Source of the DNA: Dechloromonas sp. Dech2017
GTDB taxonomy: Bacteria > Pseudomonadota > Gammaproteobacteria > Burkholderiales > Rhodocyclaceae
Assembly (NCBI GenBank): GCA_009469585.1
Contig: SSXW01000003.1
Location: forward strand, 186,001 to 250,000
Length of the DNA stretch: 64,000 nt
Direction of reading: 5' to 3'
The notes below the pieces were generated by a model. The model did not search any database. It saw only the letters and a program-made list of their open reading frames with translations, and was not told the DNA's origin. Every line of letters begins with the position of its first letter. The stretch's first letter is position 1. Position numbers and translations under genes: made by a program. Shown piece after piece: positions 30,354-39,573 of the stretch.

Positions 30354-32506
30354 AGCGCTTGCTGGCTGCCGGCGGTGCCTTCCTGGCCGCGATCGGGGGC
30401 ATCCTGTGGTTCCTGCTGCTGATGTCCACGGCGGCGGATACCGTCCTCTTTTCGCGCAACTACCCGCTGCTCGTCGCCCTCAACGTCGTGCTCGCCGTCG
30501 CCATGCTCGGCCTGGTCGGCTGGCAGCTGCGCTCCCTGTGGCGGGACTACCAGGCGCAGGTCTTCGGGGCCCGCCTCAAGCTGCGCCTGATGCTGATGTT
30601 CGGCATCATCGCCGTACTGCCGGGGGCGCTGGTGTACGGCGTCTCGGTGCAGTTCGTGACCCGCTCGATCGAGAGCTGGTTCGACGTGCGCGTCGAGAAG
30701 GCGCTCGAATCCGGCCTGCATCTCGGCCGCTCCGCCCTCGATTCGCTGCTCGCCGACCTGGTCGACAAGGGGCGCAGCATGGCCACCGAACTGTCCGACA
30801 TCCAGGAGTCGTCGCGGCGCTCGGCCCTGCTCAGGTTGCGCGAGGAAAAGGGCGTGCAGTCGGCGGCACTCTTCTCGGTCGGCGGCCAGCTGCTGTCGAG
30901 CGCCACCGGCGAGCTGTCGAGCATGCTGCCGGAACTGCCCAGCCAGGCCCAGCTCAAGCAGGCGCGCAATCAGCAGTCGCTGGGCACGGTCGAGGGCGAG
31001 GGTGGCAAATTGTTCCTGCGCAGCCTGGTGGCGGTGGCTTCGCGCGACCTGTTCGACGAGCCGCGCATCCTGCAACTGATCCAGCCGGTACCGCCCGGGC
31101 TGGCCCAGGACGCCGACGCCGTGCAGGGGGTGTATCGGGATTACCAGGAACTCGAACTGGCCCGCGAAGGGCTGACCCGGATCTACGCGCTGACCCTGAC
31201 CCTGACCGTGCTCGTCGCCCTCTTCGGCGCCTTCGCCCTGGCCTACCTGATGGCCCGGCGGCTGGCGGCACCCCTGCACATCCTGGCCGAGGGCACGCAG
31301 GCCGTCGCCCAGGGCGATTTCTCGCCGCGCCAGGCGATCTACAGCGGCGACGAGCTCGGCGTGCTGACCCAGTCGTTCAACCGCATGACCCGCCAGCTCG
31401 ACGAAGCCCGGCGCGACACCGAGCGCCATCGGGCCGAGCTGGAATCGGCGCGCGGTTATCTCGAATCGATCCTCGCCAACCTGTCGACCGGGGTGCTCGT
31501 CTTCGACCGCAGTTTCGTGCTGCGCACGGTCAACGAGGGAGCGCTGACCATCCTCAACGACAGCTTCGCCGAACTGGTCGGCTCGGCGGTCGATGCCTGG
31601 CCGCGCCAGCAGGCGCTCGGCGCCTTCATCCGCGAGCAGTTCGCGGCGACCGAGGCAGCCGAGTGGCAGGGCCAGCTGGAAATGGAAACGCCCAACGGCA
31701 TGCCCCAAGTCCTCTTGCTGCGCGGCTCGCGCCTGCCGGAGCGGACCGGCGGCGGTGACGTCGTCGTCTTCGACGACGTCACCCGGCTGATCGCCGCCCA
31801 GCGCAGCGCCGCCTGGGGCGAGGTGGCGCGTCGACTGGCCCACGAGATCAAGAATCCGCTGACTCCCATCCAGCTCTCGGCCGAGCGCCTGCAGTTCAAG
31901 CTGGCCGGCAAGCTGGCCAACGGCGACGCCGACATGCTGGCCCGCGGCACGCAGACGATCATCACCCAAGTCCAGGCGATGAAGCGCATGGTCGACGATT
32001 TCCGCGACTACGCCCGCCTGCCGGCGCCGGTGGTGGCGCCGCTTGACCTCAACGAGCTGATCGGCGAGGTGCTCGGCCTCTATGAAAGTTCGTCCGCCGC
32101 CATCGAAACCCGGCTCGATGGCGGGCTGCCGCCCATCCTGGGCGATGCGACGCAGCTGCGACAGATCATCCACAACCTGCTGCGCAATGCCGAGGATGCG
32201 CTGGAAAGCCTGACCGGCGCGCGGATCCGGATCGTTACCGAGGTCGCCGGCGGCTACGCCCGGCTGTCGATCGCCGACAACGGCCCGGGCTTCCCGCCCG
32301 AACTGCTGTCGCGCATCTTCGAACCCTATGTCACCACCAAGGCCCGCGGCACCGGCCTCGGCCTGCCCATCGTCAAGAAAATTGTCGAGGAACACCTGGG
32401 CACCATCGAAATCAGCAATGCACCGGAGGGCGGGGCGCGCATCGACATCCGCCTGCCCCTGGTGAAGAAGGAGGAAGCCAAGCATGGCAATCATTCTGGT
32501 CGTTGA
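30350..32506 (+). CDS. NtrY-like membrane sensor histidine kinase
   Basis: A 718-residue kinase. Membrane segments lie near 4-27, 42-62 and 80-105, followed by a periplasmic region. A fourth segment (about 283-305) leads into a HAMP linker. Then come a PAS-like domain, HisKA with LAHEIKNPLTPIQLSAERL and HATPase boxes (DNGPGFPPEL, TGLGLPIVKKI). The arrangement is that of NtrY. It overlaps the DUF4390 gene and the regulator gene, so kinase and regulator are co-produced. NtrY/NtrX have been linked to nitrogen and envelope/redox control; the signal here is not evident. Confidence 0.92.
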   Translation: MKRLLAAGGAFLAAIGGILWFLLLMSTAADTVLFSRNYPLLVALNVVLAVAMLGLVGWQLRSLWRDYQAQVFGARLKLRLMLMFGIIAVLPGALVYGVSVQFVTRSIESWFDVRVEKALESGLHLGRSALDSLLADLVDKGRSMATELSDIQESSRRSALLRLREEKGVQSAALFSVGGQLLSSATGELSSMLPELPSQAQLKQARNQQSLGTVEGEGGKLFLRSLVAVASRDLFDEPRILQLIQPVPPGLAQDADAVQGVYRDYQELELAREGLTRIYALTLTLTVLVALFGAFALAYLMARRLAAPLHILAEGTQAVAQGDFSPRQAIYSGDELGVLTQSFNRMTRQLDEARRDTERHRAELESARGYLESILANLSTGVLVFDRSFVLRTVNEGALTILNDSFAELVGSAVDAWPRQQALGAFIREQFAATEAAEWQGQLEMETPNGMPQVLLLRGSRLPERTGGGDVVVFDDVTRLIAAQRSAAWGEVARRLAHEIKNPLTPIQLSAERLQFKLAGKLANGDADMLARGTQTIITQVQAMKRMVDDFRDYARLPAPVVAPLDLNELIGEVLGLYESSSAAIETRLDGGLPPILGDATQLRQIIHNLLRNAEDALESLTGARIRIVTEVAGGYARLSIADNGPGFPPELLSRIFEPYVTTKARGTGLGLPIVKKIVEEHLGTIEISNAPEGGARIDIRLPLVKKEEAKHGNHSGR

Positions 32507-33749
32507 CGACGAAGTCGGCATTCGCGAACTGCTGTCCGAAATCCTGATCGACGAGGGTTACGACGTGCGCCTGGCCGAGAACGCCGCGGCCGCCCGGGCC
32601 ATTCGCAGCGAGCTGCGTCCCGACCTGGTGCTGCTCGACATCTGGATGCCCGACACCGACGGCATTTCGCTGCTCAAGGAATGGCACGCCGCCGGCCACC
32701 TCAACATGCCGGTGGTCATGATGTCCGGCCACGGCACCATCGACACCGCCGTCGAAGCGACGCGCTTCGGCGCCTTCGATTTCCTCGAGAAGCCGATCGC
32801 CCTGCAGAAACTGCTCGGCACCGTGCAGAAGGCGCTCAAGCACGAGAAGCCGCCGGCCCGGGCGGCGCTGACCCTGGAGGCCTTCAGCCGCTCGGCCTTC
32901 GTCAAGGAATTCAAGCGGCGCCTGGAACAGGCGGCGGCCAAGACACCCATCCTGATGCTCCGCGGAGCCAATGGCGGCATGGCGGAAATCTGCGCCCGCA
33001 CGCTGCAGCCGCCGCGCGCCCCCTGGCTCGACCTGTCGGCGGTGAGCAGCGCCTTGAGCCAGGAAATGCTCGAAAAGGTCAGCGGCGGCATCCTCTTCGT
33101 TCCCGACCTGGCCAGTCTGGGCAAGATGCAGCAGATGAACCTGGCCTTCGCGGTCGACCGCCTGGAACGCCTGAATCTGCAATTGATCTCGGCCAGCGCG
33201 GTGCCCTTGTGCAACCTCGCCGAGGCCGGCTGGGACAGCAAGCTGCTCGGCCGCCTGGGTGAAATCTGGGTGGCCATGCCGAGCCTGGCCGGGCATGGTG
33301 ACGAGTTGCCGGAAATCGCCAGCCTGCTGCTGAGCAATTTTGTCGAACGCGGCGAGGTCCCGCCCCGGCGTTTTTCGACCGGCGCTCTCAACGCCTTGCG
33401 CACCCTGACCTGGAAACAGCCCTCGGAATCGAGCTGGAACGATTTTTACGCCCTGGTCCGCAATCTCGCGGTAACCTCGCTCGACGAGGAAATCGCCGCC
33501 GACGACGTGGCCCGGGTTATGCCGCGCGATGGCGGGGCGGAGGGCGAAGCCCAGTCGCTGCTGCCGATGTTCGACCAACCGCTGCGCGAAGCCCGCGATG
33601 CCTTCGAGAAGCTGTATTTCGAGCACCACCTGCGGCTGGAAGGCGGCAACATGACTAAGCTGGCCGAGCGTTCCGGCCTGGAGCGGACGCACCTGTATCG
33701 CAAACTGAAGCAACTCGATATCCGGCTCGGCAAACGCAACGAAGAATAG
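32484..33749 (+). CDS. NtrX-like response regulator with degenerate AAA+ domain
   Basis: A 421-residue regulator. The receiver (about 1-120) has Asp52 in LLDIWMPDTDG and is intact. The C-terminus has a Fis-type helix-turn-helix (NMTKLAERSGLERTHLYRKL). The middle corresponds to an NtrC AAA+ domain, but the ATPase motifs are gone. The Walker A position reads LRGANGGMAEI with no GKE, no GAFTGA loop is visible, and Walker B survives only as GGILFVPDLAS. It probably does not activate sigma54 polymerase and instead binds DNA as a conventional regulator. Overlaps the kinase gene by 23 bases. Confidence 0.88.
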   Translation: MAIILVVDDEVGIRELLSEILIDEGYDVRLAENAAAARAIRSELRPDLVLLDIWMPDTDGISLLKEWHAAGHLNMPVVMMSGHGTIDTAVEATRFGAFDFLEKPIALQKLLGTVQKALKHEKPPARAALTLEAFSRSAFVKEFKRRLEQAAAKTPILMLRGANGGMAEICARTLQPPRAPWLDLSAVSSALSQEMLEKVSGGILFVPDLASLGKMQQMNLAFAVDRLERLNLQLISASAVPLCNLAEAGWDSKLLGRLGEIWVAMPSLAGHGDELPEIASLLLSNFVERGEVPPRRFSTGALNALRTLTWKQPSESSWNDFYALVRNLAVTSLDEEIAADDVARVMPRDGGAEGEAQSLLPMFDQPLREARDAFEKLYFEHHLRLEGGNMTKLAERSGLERTHLYRKLKQLDIRLGKRNEE

Positions 33750-33770
33750 CCGCCGCACAAAGGAGGGGAC

Positions 33771-35204
33771 ATGAAAGTCATCATTCTCGGGGCCGGGCAG
33801 GTCGGGGCCAGTGTTGCCGAAGGCCTGGTCTCGGAAGAGAACGACATCACCGTGGTCGACAACGATGCCGCCCGCCTCGCCGTGCTCCAGGACAAGCTGG
33901 ATCTGCGTGGCGTGCCCGGCAATGCGGCCAGCCCGAGCGTGCTGCGCAACGCCGGAGCCGAAGACGCCGACATGATCATCGCCGTCACCCAGAGCGACCA
34001 GAGCAACCTGGTGGCTTGCAAGCTGGCGCACAGCCTGTTCAACGTGCCGACCCGCATCGCCCGCCTGCGTTCGCGCGACTTTCTCGAGGACGCGGCGCTG
34101 CTTGCCGAGGAGAACTTCGCCGTCGACTTCGCCCTCTGCCCGGAGCAGGTGATTACCGACTACATCTGTCGCCTGGTCGAATTCCCGCGGGCCCTGCAGG
34201 TGCTCAATTTCGCCCGTGGCCGGGTCAGCCTGGTCGCCGTCCGCGCCTATACCGGCGGCCTGCTGGTCGGCAAGCCGATCAACAAGATGCGCGAGCACCT
34301 GCCGCCCGGCATGGACGCCCGCATCGCCGCCATCTTTCGCGGCAATCAGCCGGTCGCTCCCGAGGGGGAAACGATCATCGAGGCCGGCGACGAGGTGTTC
34401 CTGCTCGCCGCCGCCGAGGACATCCGGCCGGTGCTCGGCCAGTTGCGCCGGATGGAGGAGCCGGTGCGCCGGATCATGCTGGCCGGCGCCGGCAACATCG
34501 GCCTGCGCCTGGCCAAGACGCTGGAAAGCCGCTACGAGGTCAAGGTCATCGAAAGCCGCAAGGAGCGCGCCGAGGCGGTGGCCAACGAGCTGAACGAATG
34601 CCTGGTGCTGCTCGGCGATGCCACCGACGAGGAACTGCTGGAACAGGAAAACATCGGCGAGATGGATCTCTTCCTCGCCCTGACCAACGACGACGAAGAC
34701 AACATCATGGCCGGCAGCCTGGCCAAGCGCCTCGGCTGCAAGCGGGTGGTGGCCCTGGTCAATCGTCGCGCCTACGCCGAGATGATCGAGGGCGGGCCGA
34801 TCGACATCGGCATCTCGCCAGCCCAGGTATCGATCGGCACCTTGCTCGCTCATGTCCGCCAGGGCGACGTGGCCGAGGTCCATTCGCTGCGCCGGGGAGC
34901 CGCCGAGGCGCTGGAAATCATCGCCCACGGCGATTCCAAGACGTCGAAGGTGATCGGCAAGCGGATCGACCAGGTGGACTGGCCGAAGGGCGTCACCGTG
35001 GCCGCCCTCGTGCGCCATTTCGACAAGCCGGTGGTGGTCGGCCAGACCGATGAGTGGACGGCGATCACCCGCTTCGGGGAGGTGGTCATCGCCCACCACG
35101 ATACGGTGATCGAGCCGGGCGACCACGTCATCGTCTTCTGTACCCGCAAGAACCTGGTCAAGAAGGTCGAGAAGCTGTTCCAGGTCGGTTTCCATTTCTT
35201 CTGA
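33771..35204 (+). CDS. trkA: Trk potassium uptake regulator TrkA
   Basis: Cytosolic NAD-binding gating subunit of the Trk potassium transporter. 477 residues with two RCK-N/RCK-C modules: ILGAGQVGASVAEGL at the N-terminus and LAGAGNIGLRLAKTL at about residue 235. VIFCTRKNLVKKVEKLF closes the second RCK-C domain. A strong AAGGAGGGG ribosome site precedes the ATG. It is followed directly by two trkH genes. Confidence 0.96.
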   Translation: MKVIILGAGQVGASVAEGLVSEENDITVVDNDAARLAVLQDKLDLRGVPGNAASPSVLRNAGAEDADMIIAVTQSDQSNLVACKLAHSLFNVPTRIARLRSRDFLEDAALLAEENFAVDFALCPEQVITDYICRLVEFPRALQVLNFARGRVSLVAVRAYTGGLLVGKPINKMREHLPPGMDARIAAIFRGNQPVAPEGETIIEAGDEVFLLAAAEDIRPVLGQLRRMEEPVRRIMLAGAGNIGLRLAKTLESRYEVKVIESRKERAEAVANELNECLVLLGDATDEELLEQENIGEMDLFLALTNDDEDNIMAGSLAKRLGCKRVVALVNRRAYAEMIEGGPIDIGISPAQVSIGTLLAHVRQGDVAEVHSLRRGAAEALEIIAHGDSKTSKVIGKRIDQVDWPKGVTVAALVRHFDKPVVVGQTDEWTAITRFGEVVIAHHDTVIEPGDHVIVFCTRKNLVKKVEKLFQVGFHFF

Positions 35205-35214
35205 ACGGCCGGCC

Positions 35215-36669
35215 GTGACCCGCTTCGCTCCCGTTTATCGCGTGCTGGGCATCATCCTGATGTTCTTCGCGGCGACCATCGCGGTGCCGATGATCGTCTC
35301 CCACCTCAGCCAGGACGGGGCGACCACGGCCTTCGACGAAGCCCTGTTGCTGACCTTGCTCGGCGGCGCGTTTCTCGCTTACCGCTATCGCTACGAGAAA
35401 CGCAACTTCACCGTGCGCGACGGTTTCCTGCTCGTCGTGCTGGTGTGGACGGTGCTGCCGGCCTTCGCCGCGCTGCCTTTCATGCTGCACCTTGGCATGA
35501 GCCACACCGATGCCTATTTCGAGGCGGTTTCCGGGTTGACCGCGACAGGGGCGACGGTGATGTCGGGCCTCGACGGCCTGCCGGTGTCGATCAACCTGTG
35601 GCGCCACCTGATGATGTGGTTCGGCGGCATGGGCTTGATCGTGCTGGCCGTGGCCATCCTGCCCATGCTCGGCATCGGTGGCCGGCAGATGCTCAAGGCG
35701 GAGATCCCCGGGCCGATGAAGGACGCCAAGCTGACGCCGCGCATCGCCGAGACGGCGAAAGGCCTGTGGCTGGTCTATATCGGCATCACCGTGGCCTGCA
35801 TCCTGGCCTATCGCTGGGCCGGCATGAGCTGGTTCGATGCCGTCTGCCACACCTTCTCGACCGTTTCGCTGGGTGGTTTCTCGACCCATGACGCCAGCTT
35901 CGCCTACTTTAATTCGACCACCGTCGAATGGGTTTGTGTCGTCTTCATGCTCTTTTCCGGCATCAACTACGCCACCCATTTCGTCGCCTTCAGCGGCCGT
36001 TCCCTGCGCTCCTATCTCCGCGACGCCGAAGCGGTCTGGTTCGTCGGCGTGCTGGTCGTCAGCATCTTCGTCATCTCCAACTACATCTGGAAGGAGGGCG
36101 CCTTCGCCGACATCAACGAGGCCTTCCGCCACACCGTCTTCAACGTCATCTCGGTGGCCACGACGACCGGCTACTCGACCGTGGACTACGGCCAGTGGCC
36201 GATGTTCGCCGCGCTGTGGATGCTCTTCCTGTGCAGTTTCTCGACCAGCGCCGGGTCGACCGGTGGCGGCATCAAGATGATGCGGGCCCTGCTCCTCTAC
36301 AAGCAGGTCTATCGCGAACTGGTCCGTGCCATGCACCCGGCGGTCGTCTTCCATGTCCGGCTGGGTGGCCAGCAGGCGCCGCAGTCGGTGCTCTTCGCGG
36401 TGCTCGCCTTCGGCTTCGTGTACATGGTCAGCATCGTCTCGCTGACGCTGATCATGGCCTTCACCGGCCTCGATATCGTCACTGCCTTCAGCGCCGTGGT
36501 CGCCAGCATCAACAACACCGGACCCGGCCTCGGGTTGGTCGGGCCGGCCTCGACCTTCGCGCCGCTCGAGGACTTCCAGACCTGGCTGTGCATCTTCGCC
36601 ATGCTGCTCGGCCGGCTGGAAATCTTCACCCTGCTCGTCGTCCTGACCCCGGCTTTCTGGCGCCAATGA
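35215..36669 (+). CDS. trkH: Trk potassium channel subunit TrkH, copy 1
   Basis: Polytopic membrane potassium-transport subunit, 484 residues from a GTG start. The four pore loops keep their glycine filter residues: SGLTATGATV, VSLGGFSTHD, TTTGYSTV and NNTGPGLGLV. STGGGIKMMRALLLYKQVYRE precedes the conserved arginine/lysine region (shown here as STGGGIKMM). Transcribed after trkA; its stop overlaps the next trkH start as ATGA. Confidence 0.96.
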   Translation: MTRFAPVYRVLGIILMFFAATIAVPMIVSHLSQDGATTAFDEALLLTLLGGAFLAYRYRYEKRNFTVRDGFLLVVLVWTVLPAFAALPFMLHLGMSHTDAYFEAVSGLTATGATVMSGLDGLPVSINLWRHLMMWFGGMGLIVLAVAILPMLGIGGRQMLKAEIPGPMKDAKLTPRIAETAKGLWLVYIGITVACILAYRWAGMSWFDAVCHTFSTVSLGGFSTHDASFAYFNSTTVEWVCVVFMLFSGINYATHFVAFSGRSLRSYLRDAEAVWFVGVLVVSIFVISNYIWKEGAFADINEAFRHTVFNVISVATTTGYSTVDYGQWPMFAALWMLFLCSFSTSAGSTGGGIKMMRALLLYKQVYRELVRAMHPAVVFHVRLGGQQAPQSVLFAVLAFGFVYMVSIVSLTLIMAFTGLDIVTAFSAVVASINNTGPGLGLVGPASTFAPLEDFQTWLCIFAMLLGRLEIFTLLVVLTPAFWRQ

Positions 36670-38147
36670 CCCCCGCCGTCAGCCGCCCGGCGCTCAGCCC
36701 CTTTGCGCCCGTCTATCGGGCGCTGGGCATGATCATCATGCTCTTCGGGCTGACCATGCTGCTCCCGCTGATCGTTTCCTACCTGGCCGACGACGGCGCC
36801 TGGGCGGCCTACGACGAAGCCTTCGCCCTGACCATGTTGTCAGGTGCCTTCCTGTGGGTGCGCTACCGCCGGTGCACCCGGGAACTGAGCATACGCGACG
36901 GCTTCCTGATGGTCGTCCTGGTGTGGACCACGCTGCCCGCCTTCGCCGCCATCCCGCTCATGCTGCAACTGGGGATCAGCCATACCGATGGCTATTTCGA
37001 GGCCGTTTCCGGGTTGACCACGACAGGATCGACGGTGCTCGCCAACCTCGACACCCTGCCCGTGTCGATCAACCTGTGGCGGCACGAACTGGTGTGGATC
37101 GGCGGCATGGGGCTGATCGTGCTGGCCATCGCCATCCTGCCGCTGCTCGGCATCGGTGGCCGGCAGATGTTCAAGGCGGAGACGCCGGGGCCGATGAAGG
37201 ACGCCAAGATGACCCCGCGCATCGCCGAGACGGCCAAGGGGCTGTGGATCGTCTATGTCGGCGTTTCGCTGGCTTGCATCCTGGCCTACCGCTGGGCCGG
37301 CATGAGCTGGTTCGATGCCGTCTGCCACGCCTTTTCGACCATGGGGCTGGGCGGCTTCTCGACCCATGACGCCAGCTTCGGCTTCTTCGATTCGCCGGCT
37401 ATCGAGTTGGTGTCGGTCGTCTTCATGATGATTGCCGGCATGAATTTCGGCACGTTGTTTCTTGCGCTCAATGGCCGCTCGCTCAAGCCCTACGTGCACG
37501 ATCCGGAGGTGCGCTGGTTGGTGGGCGTCTGTCTGGTCAGCATCGTCGTCATTGCCATCTACATCTGGAAGGATGGTGTCTATGCCGACCTCGACACGGC
37601 CTTGCGCCATTCGGCCTTCAACGTCGTGTCGATCGCCACCACCACCGGCTATGCCAGCGTCGACTATGCGCTATGGCCGATCTTCGCGCCGCTGTGGATG
37701 CTCTTCCTGTCGAGTTTCGCGACCAGCGCCGGGTCGACCGGCGGCGGCATCAAGATGATGCGGGCCATCCTGCTCTACAAGCAGGTCTATCGCGAGGTGA
37801 TGCGGGCGATGCATCCGAAGGTGGTGTACAACGTCCACATCGGCGGCCAGACCGCGCCGCAGCCCATCCTCTTCGCCGTACTCGCCTTCGCCTTCGTTTA
37901 CATGGTGAGCATCGTCTCGCTGACGCTGATCCTGGCCTTTACCGGCCTCGACATCGTCTCTGCCTTCACCGCCGTCGTCGCCAGTGTCAACAACACCGGG
38001 CCGGGGCTGGGCGTGGTCGGGCCGTCGACGACCTACGCCGTGCTCGAGGATTTCCAGACCTGGGTGTGCATCTTCGCCATGCTGCTCGGCCGGCTGGAGA
38101 TCTTCACGCTGCTCGTCGTGCTCACCCCCGCCTTTTGGCGGAAGTGA
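36666..38147 (+). CDS. trkH: Trk potassium channel subunit TrkH, copy 2
   Basis: A second TrkH of 493 residues, similar to copy 1 along its whole length and translationally coupled to it by ATGA. Pore loops are intact (SGLTTTGSTV, MGLGGFSTHD, TTTGYASV, NNTGPGLGVV). The N-terminus is slightly longer (MTPAVSRPALSPFAPVYRA). The closeness in sequence and position suggests a tandem duplication. TrkH forms dimers, so the pair could make homo- or heterodimers sharing one TrkA. Differences lie mainly in loops between pore segments. Confidence 0.95.
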   Translation: MTPAVSRPALSPFAPVYRALGMIIMLFGLTMLLPLIVSYLADDGAWAAYDEAFALTMLSGAFLWVRYRRCTRELSIRDGFLMVVLVWTTLPAFAAIPLMLQLGISHTDGYFEAVSGLTTTGSTVLANLDTLPVSINLWRHELVWIGGMGLIVLAIAILPLLGIGGRQMFKAETPGPMKDAKMTPRIAETAKGLWIVYVGVSLACILAYRWAGMSWFDAVCHAFSTMGLGGFSTHDASFGFFDSPAIELVSVVFMMIAGMNFGTLFLALNGRSLKPYVHDPEVRWLVGVCLVSIVVIAIYIWKDGVYADLDTALRHSAFNVVSIATTTGYASVDYALWPIFAPLWMLFLSSFATSAGSTGGGIKMMRAILLYKQVYREVMRAMHPKVVYNVHIGGQTAPQPILFAVLAFAFVYMVSIVSLTLILAFTGLDIVSAFTAVVASVNNTGPGLGVVGPSTTYAVLEDFQTWVCIFAMLLGRLEIFTLLVVLTPAFWRK

Positions 38148-38158
38148 CCTGAGGCGGA

Positions 38159-38184
38159 GAAAGGCGGATAATTCCGCCTTTCCG
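38159..38184 (+). terminator. Hairpin after trkH copy 2
   Basis: Ten-base-pair stem GAAAGGCGGA/TCCGCCTTTC with a TAAT loop, 12 bases past the stop. The following T-run is weak, so termination may be partial. hemE begins shortly downstream. Confidence 0.6.
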
Positions 38185-38204
38185 AATTTCTGGCGGAGTC
38201 CGAC

Positions 38205-39272
38205 GTGAGCCGACCCAAGAACGACACCTTCCTGCGCGCCCTGTTGAAGGAGCCGACCGATTACACCCCGCTCTGGCTGATGCGCCAGGCCGGTCGCTAC
38301 CTGCCCGAGTACTGCGAAACCCGCAAGCGGGCCGGCAATTTCCTCAACCTGTGCAAGTCGCCGACCATGGCCTGCGAGGTAACGCTGCAGCCGCTGGCCC
38401 GCTACGATCTCGACGCCGCGATCCTGTTCTCCGACATCCTCACCGTGCCCGACGCCATGGGCCTCGGCCTGTACTTCGCCGAAGGCGAGGGGCCGCGCTT
38501 CGAGCGCCCGCTGCGCGAGGAATGGGCGATCAACAACCTGAGCGCGCCGGACCCCTACGAGCATCTCGGCTACGTCATGGATGCGGTGAGCGAGATCCGC
38601 CGGGCGCTGGACAACTCGGTGCCGCTGATCGGTTTCTCCGGCAGCCCCTACACGCTCGCCTGCTACATGGTCGAAGGCCAGGGCTCGAGCGATTTCCGCC
38701 ACATCAAGGGCATGATGTACAGCCGGCCCGACCTGCTGCATAAGATCCTGTCGGTAACTGCCGATGCCGTGATCGCCTACCTCAACGCCCAGATCGACTG
38801 CGGCGCCCAGGCCGTGATGATTTTCGACACCTGGGGCGGTTCGCTGTCCAACGCCGCCTATCAGGAGTTTTCGCTGGCCTACATGCAGCGTATCGTCGCC
38901 GGTCTGAAGAAGGAAAAGGACGGCCAGCGCATCCCGAGCATCGTGTTCACCAAGAACGGCGGCCTGTGGCTGGAAAAGATCGCCGCCATCGGCTGCGACG
39001 CGGTCGGCCTCGACTGGACCATCGACATCGGCGAAGCCCGCCGGCGGGTCGGCGACCAGGTTGCCCTGCAGGGCAACCTCGACCCCAATGTGCTGTTCGG
39101 CACGCCGGAAGTGATTGCCGCCGAAGCGAAAAAAGTGCTCGACAGCTACGGCCCGGGCAATACCGGCCACGTTTTCAACCTCGGCCACGGCATTTCGCAA
39201 TTCACGCCACCGGAAAGCGTCACCGCGCTGGTCGAAACGGTGCATGCGCACAGCCGTCTATTACGTAAGTAA
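38205..39272 (+). CDS. hemE: Uroporphyrinogen decarboxylase
   Basis: Fifth-stage enzyme of heme synthesis, which decarboxylates uroporphyrinogen III to coproporphyrinogen III. 355 residues (E. coli 354), GTG start. Substrate-binding motifs are intact: [14 protein letters not shown] near the N-terminus, [12 protein letters not shown] and [16 protein letters not shown], with [10 protein letters not shown] and [14 protein letters not shown] near the C-terminus. Followed by an intrinsic terminator. Confidence 0.98.
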   Translation: MSRPKNDTFLRALLKEPTDYTPLWLMRQAGRYLPEYCETRKRAGNFLNLCKSPTMACEVTLQPLARYDLDAAILFSDILTVPDAMGLGLYFAEGEGPRFERPLREEWAINNLSAPDPYEHLGYVMDAVSEIRRALDNSVPLIGFSGSPYTLACYMVEGQGSSDFRHIKGMMYSRPDLLHKILSVTADAVIAYLNAQIDCGAQAVMIFDTWGGSLSNAAYQEFSLAYMQRIVAGLKKEKDGQRIPSIVFTKNGGLWLEKIAAIGCDAVGLDWTIDIGEARRRVGDQVALQGNLDPNVLFGTPEVIAAEAKKVLDSYGPGNTGHVFNLGHGISQFTPPESVTALVETVHAHSRLLRK

Positions 39273-39340
39273 TGCCATAAGCGAGTCGCCAGGCTTGACT
39301 TATGCACAGCGTTTCGTTTCCGCAGAATCGTTGTTTCCGG

Positions 39341-39367
39341 AAAACACCGGCGCCGGTCGGTGTTTTT
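39341..39367 (+). terminator. Intrinsic terminator after hemE
   Basis: Stem AAAACACCG/CGGTGTTTT with loop GCGCCGGT followed by TTC. The A-rich 5' arm also makes it plausible on the minus strand. Confidence 0.75.
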
Positions 39368-39464
39368 CAAGATATTGAATTTAAACGGATTTATTTGCTG
39401 CCTATTATTTCAGCAGGGTGACGTAATCCTTACCGTAGCGTTACCTAGGGCAGATCGCCGAAAG

Positions 39465-39499
39465 GAATCCACAAAGTTATTCACAGTTTTTGTGGACAA
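39465..39499. promoter_or_regulatory. DnaA-box cluster upstream of priA
   Basis: Three nonamers lie within 35 bases: GAATCCACA (39465-39473, two mismatches), TTATTCACA (39477-39485, fits TTATNCACA) and TGTGGACAA (39491-39499, complement TTGTCCACA). They end about 75 bases before the priA start, which places them where DnaA could control priA. Confidence 0.6.
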
Positions 39500-39573
39500 C
39501 TCGGAAAGCCCGAAAAACGCCGGGAAAGACGGCGGGAATTTCCGGAAAAACGACGGTTTCGACCGGTAAACCC

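Larger units (their letters stand above)
39273..39573. other. hemE-priA gap: terminator and DnaA-box cluster
   Basis: About 300 AT-richer bases without a gene. It holds the hemE terminator (39341-39367), an imperfect CATAAG/CTTATG inverted repeat near 39283-39308 and three DnaA-box-like nonamers at 39465-39499, just before priA. The priA promoter is expected between the terminator and those boxes. Confidence 0.6.

Noticed and set aside
35540..37030. GGGTTGACCGCGAC-like matches to the dispersed repeat in both trkH genes
   Set aside because: They encode the conserved first pore loop (SGLTATG/SGLTTTG), so protein constraint explains them. They also lack the A/T tracts in register.
36250..37745. 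GGGTCGACCGG in both trkH genes
   Set aside because: It encodes the conserved SAGSTGGG segment and only shares the SalI-type hexamer with the repeat.
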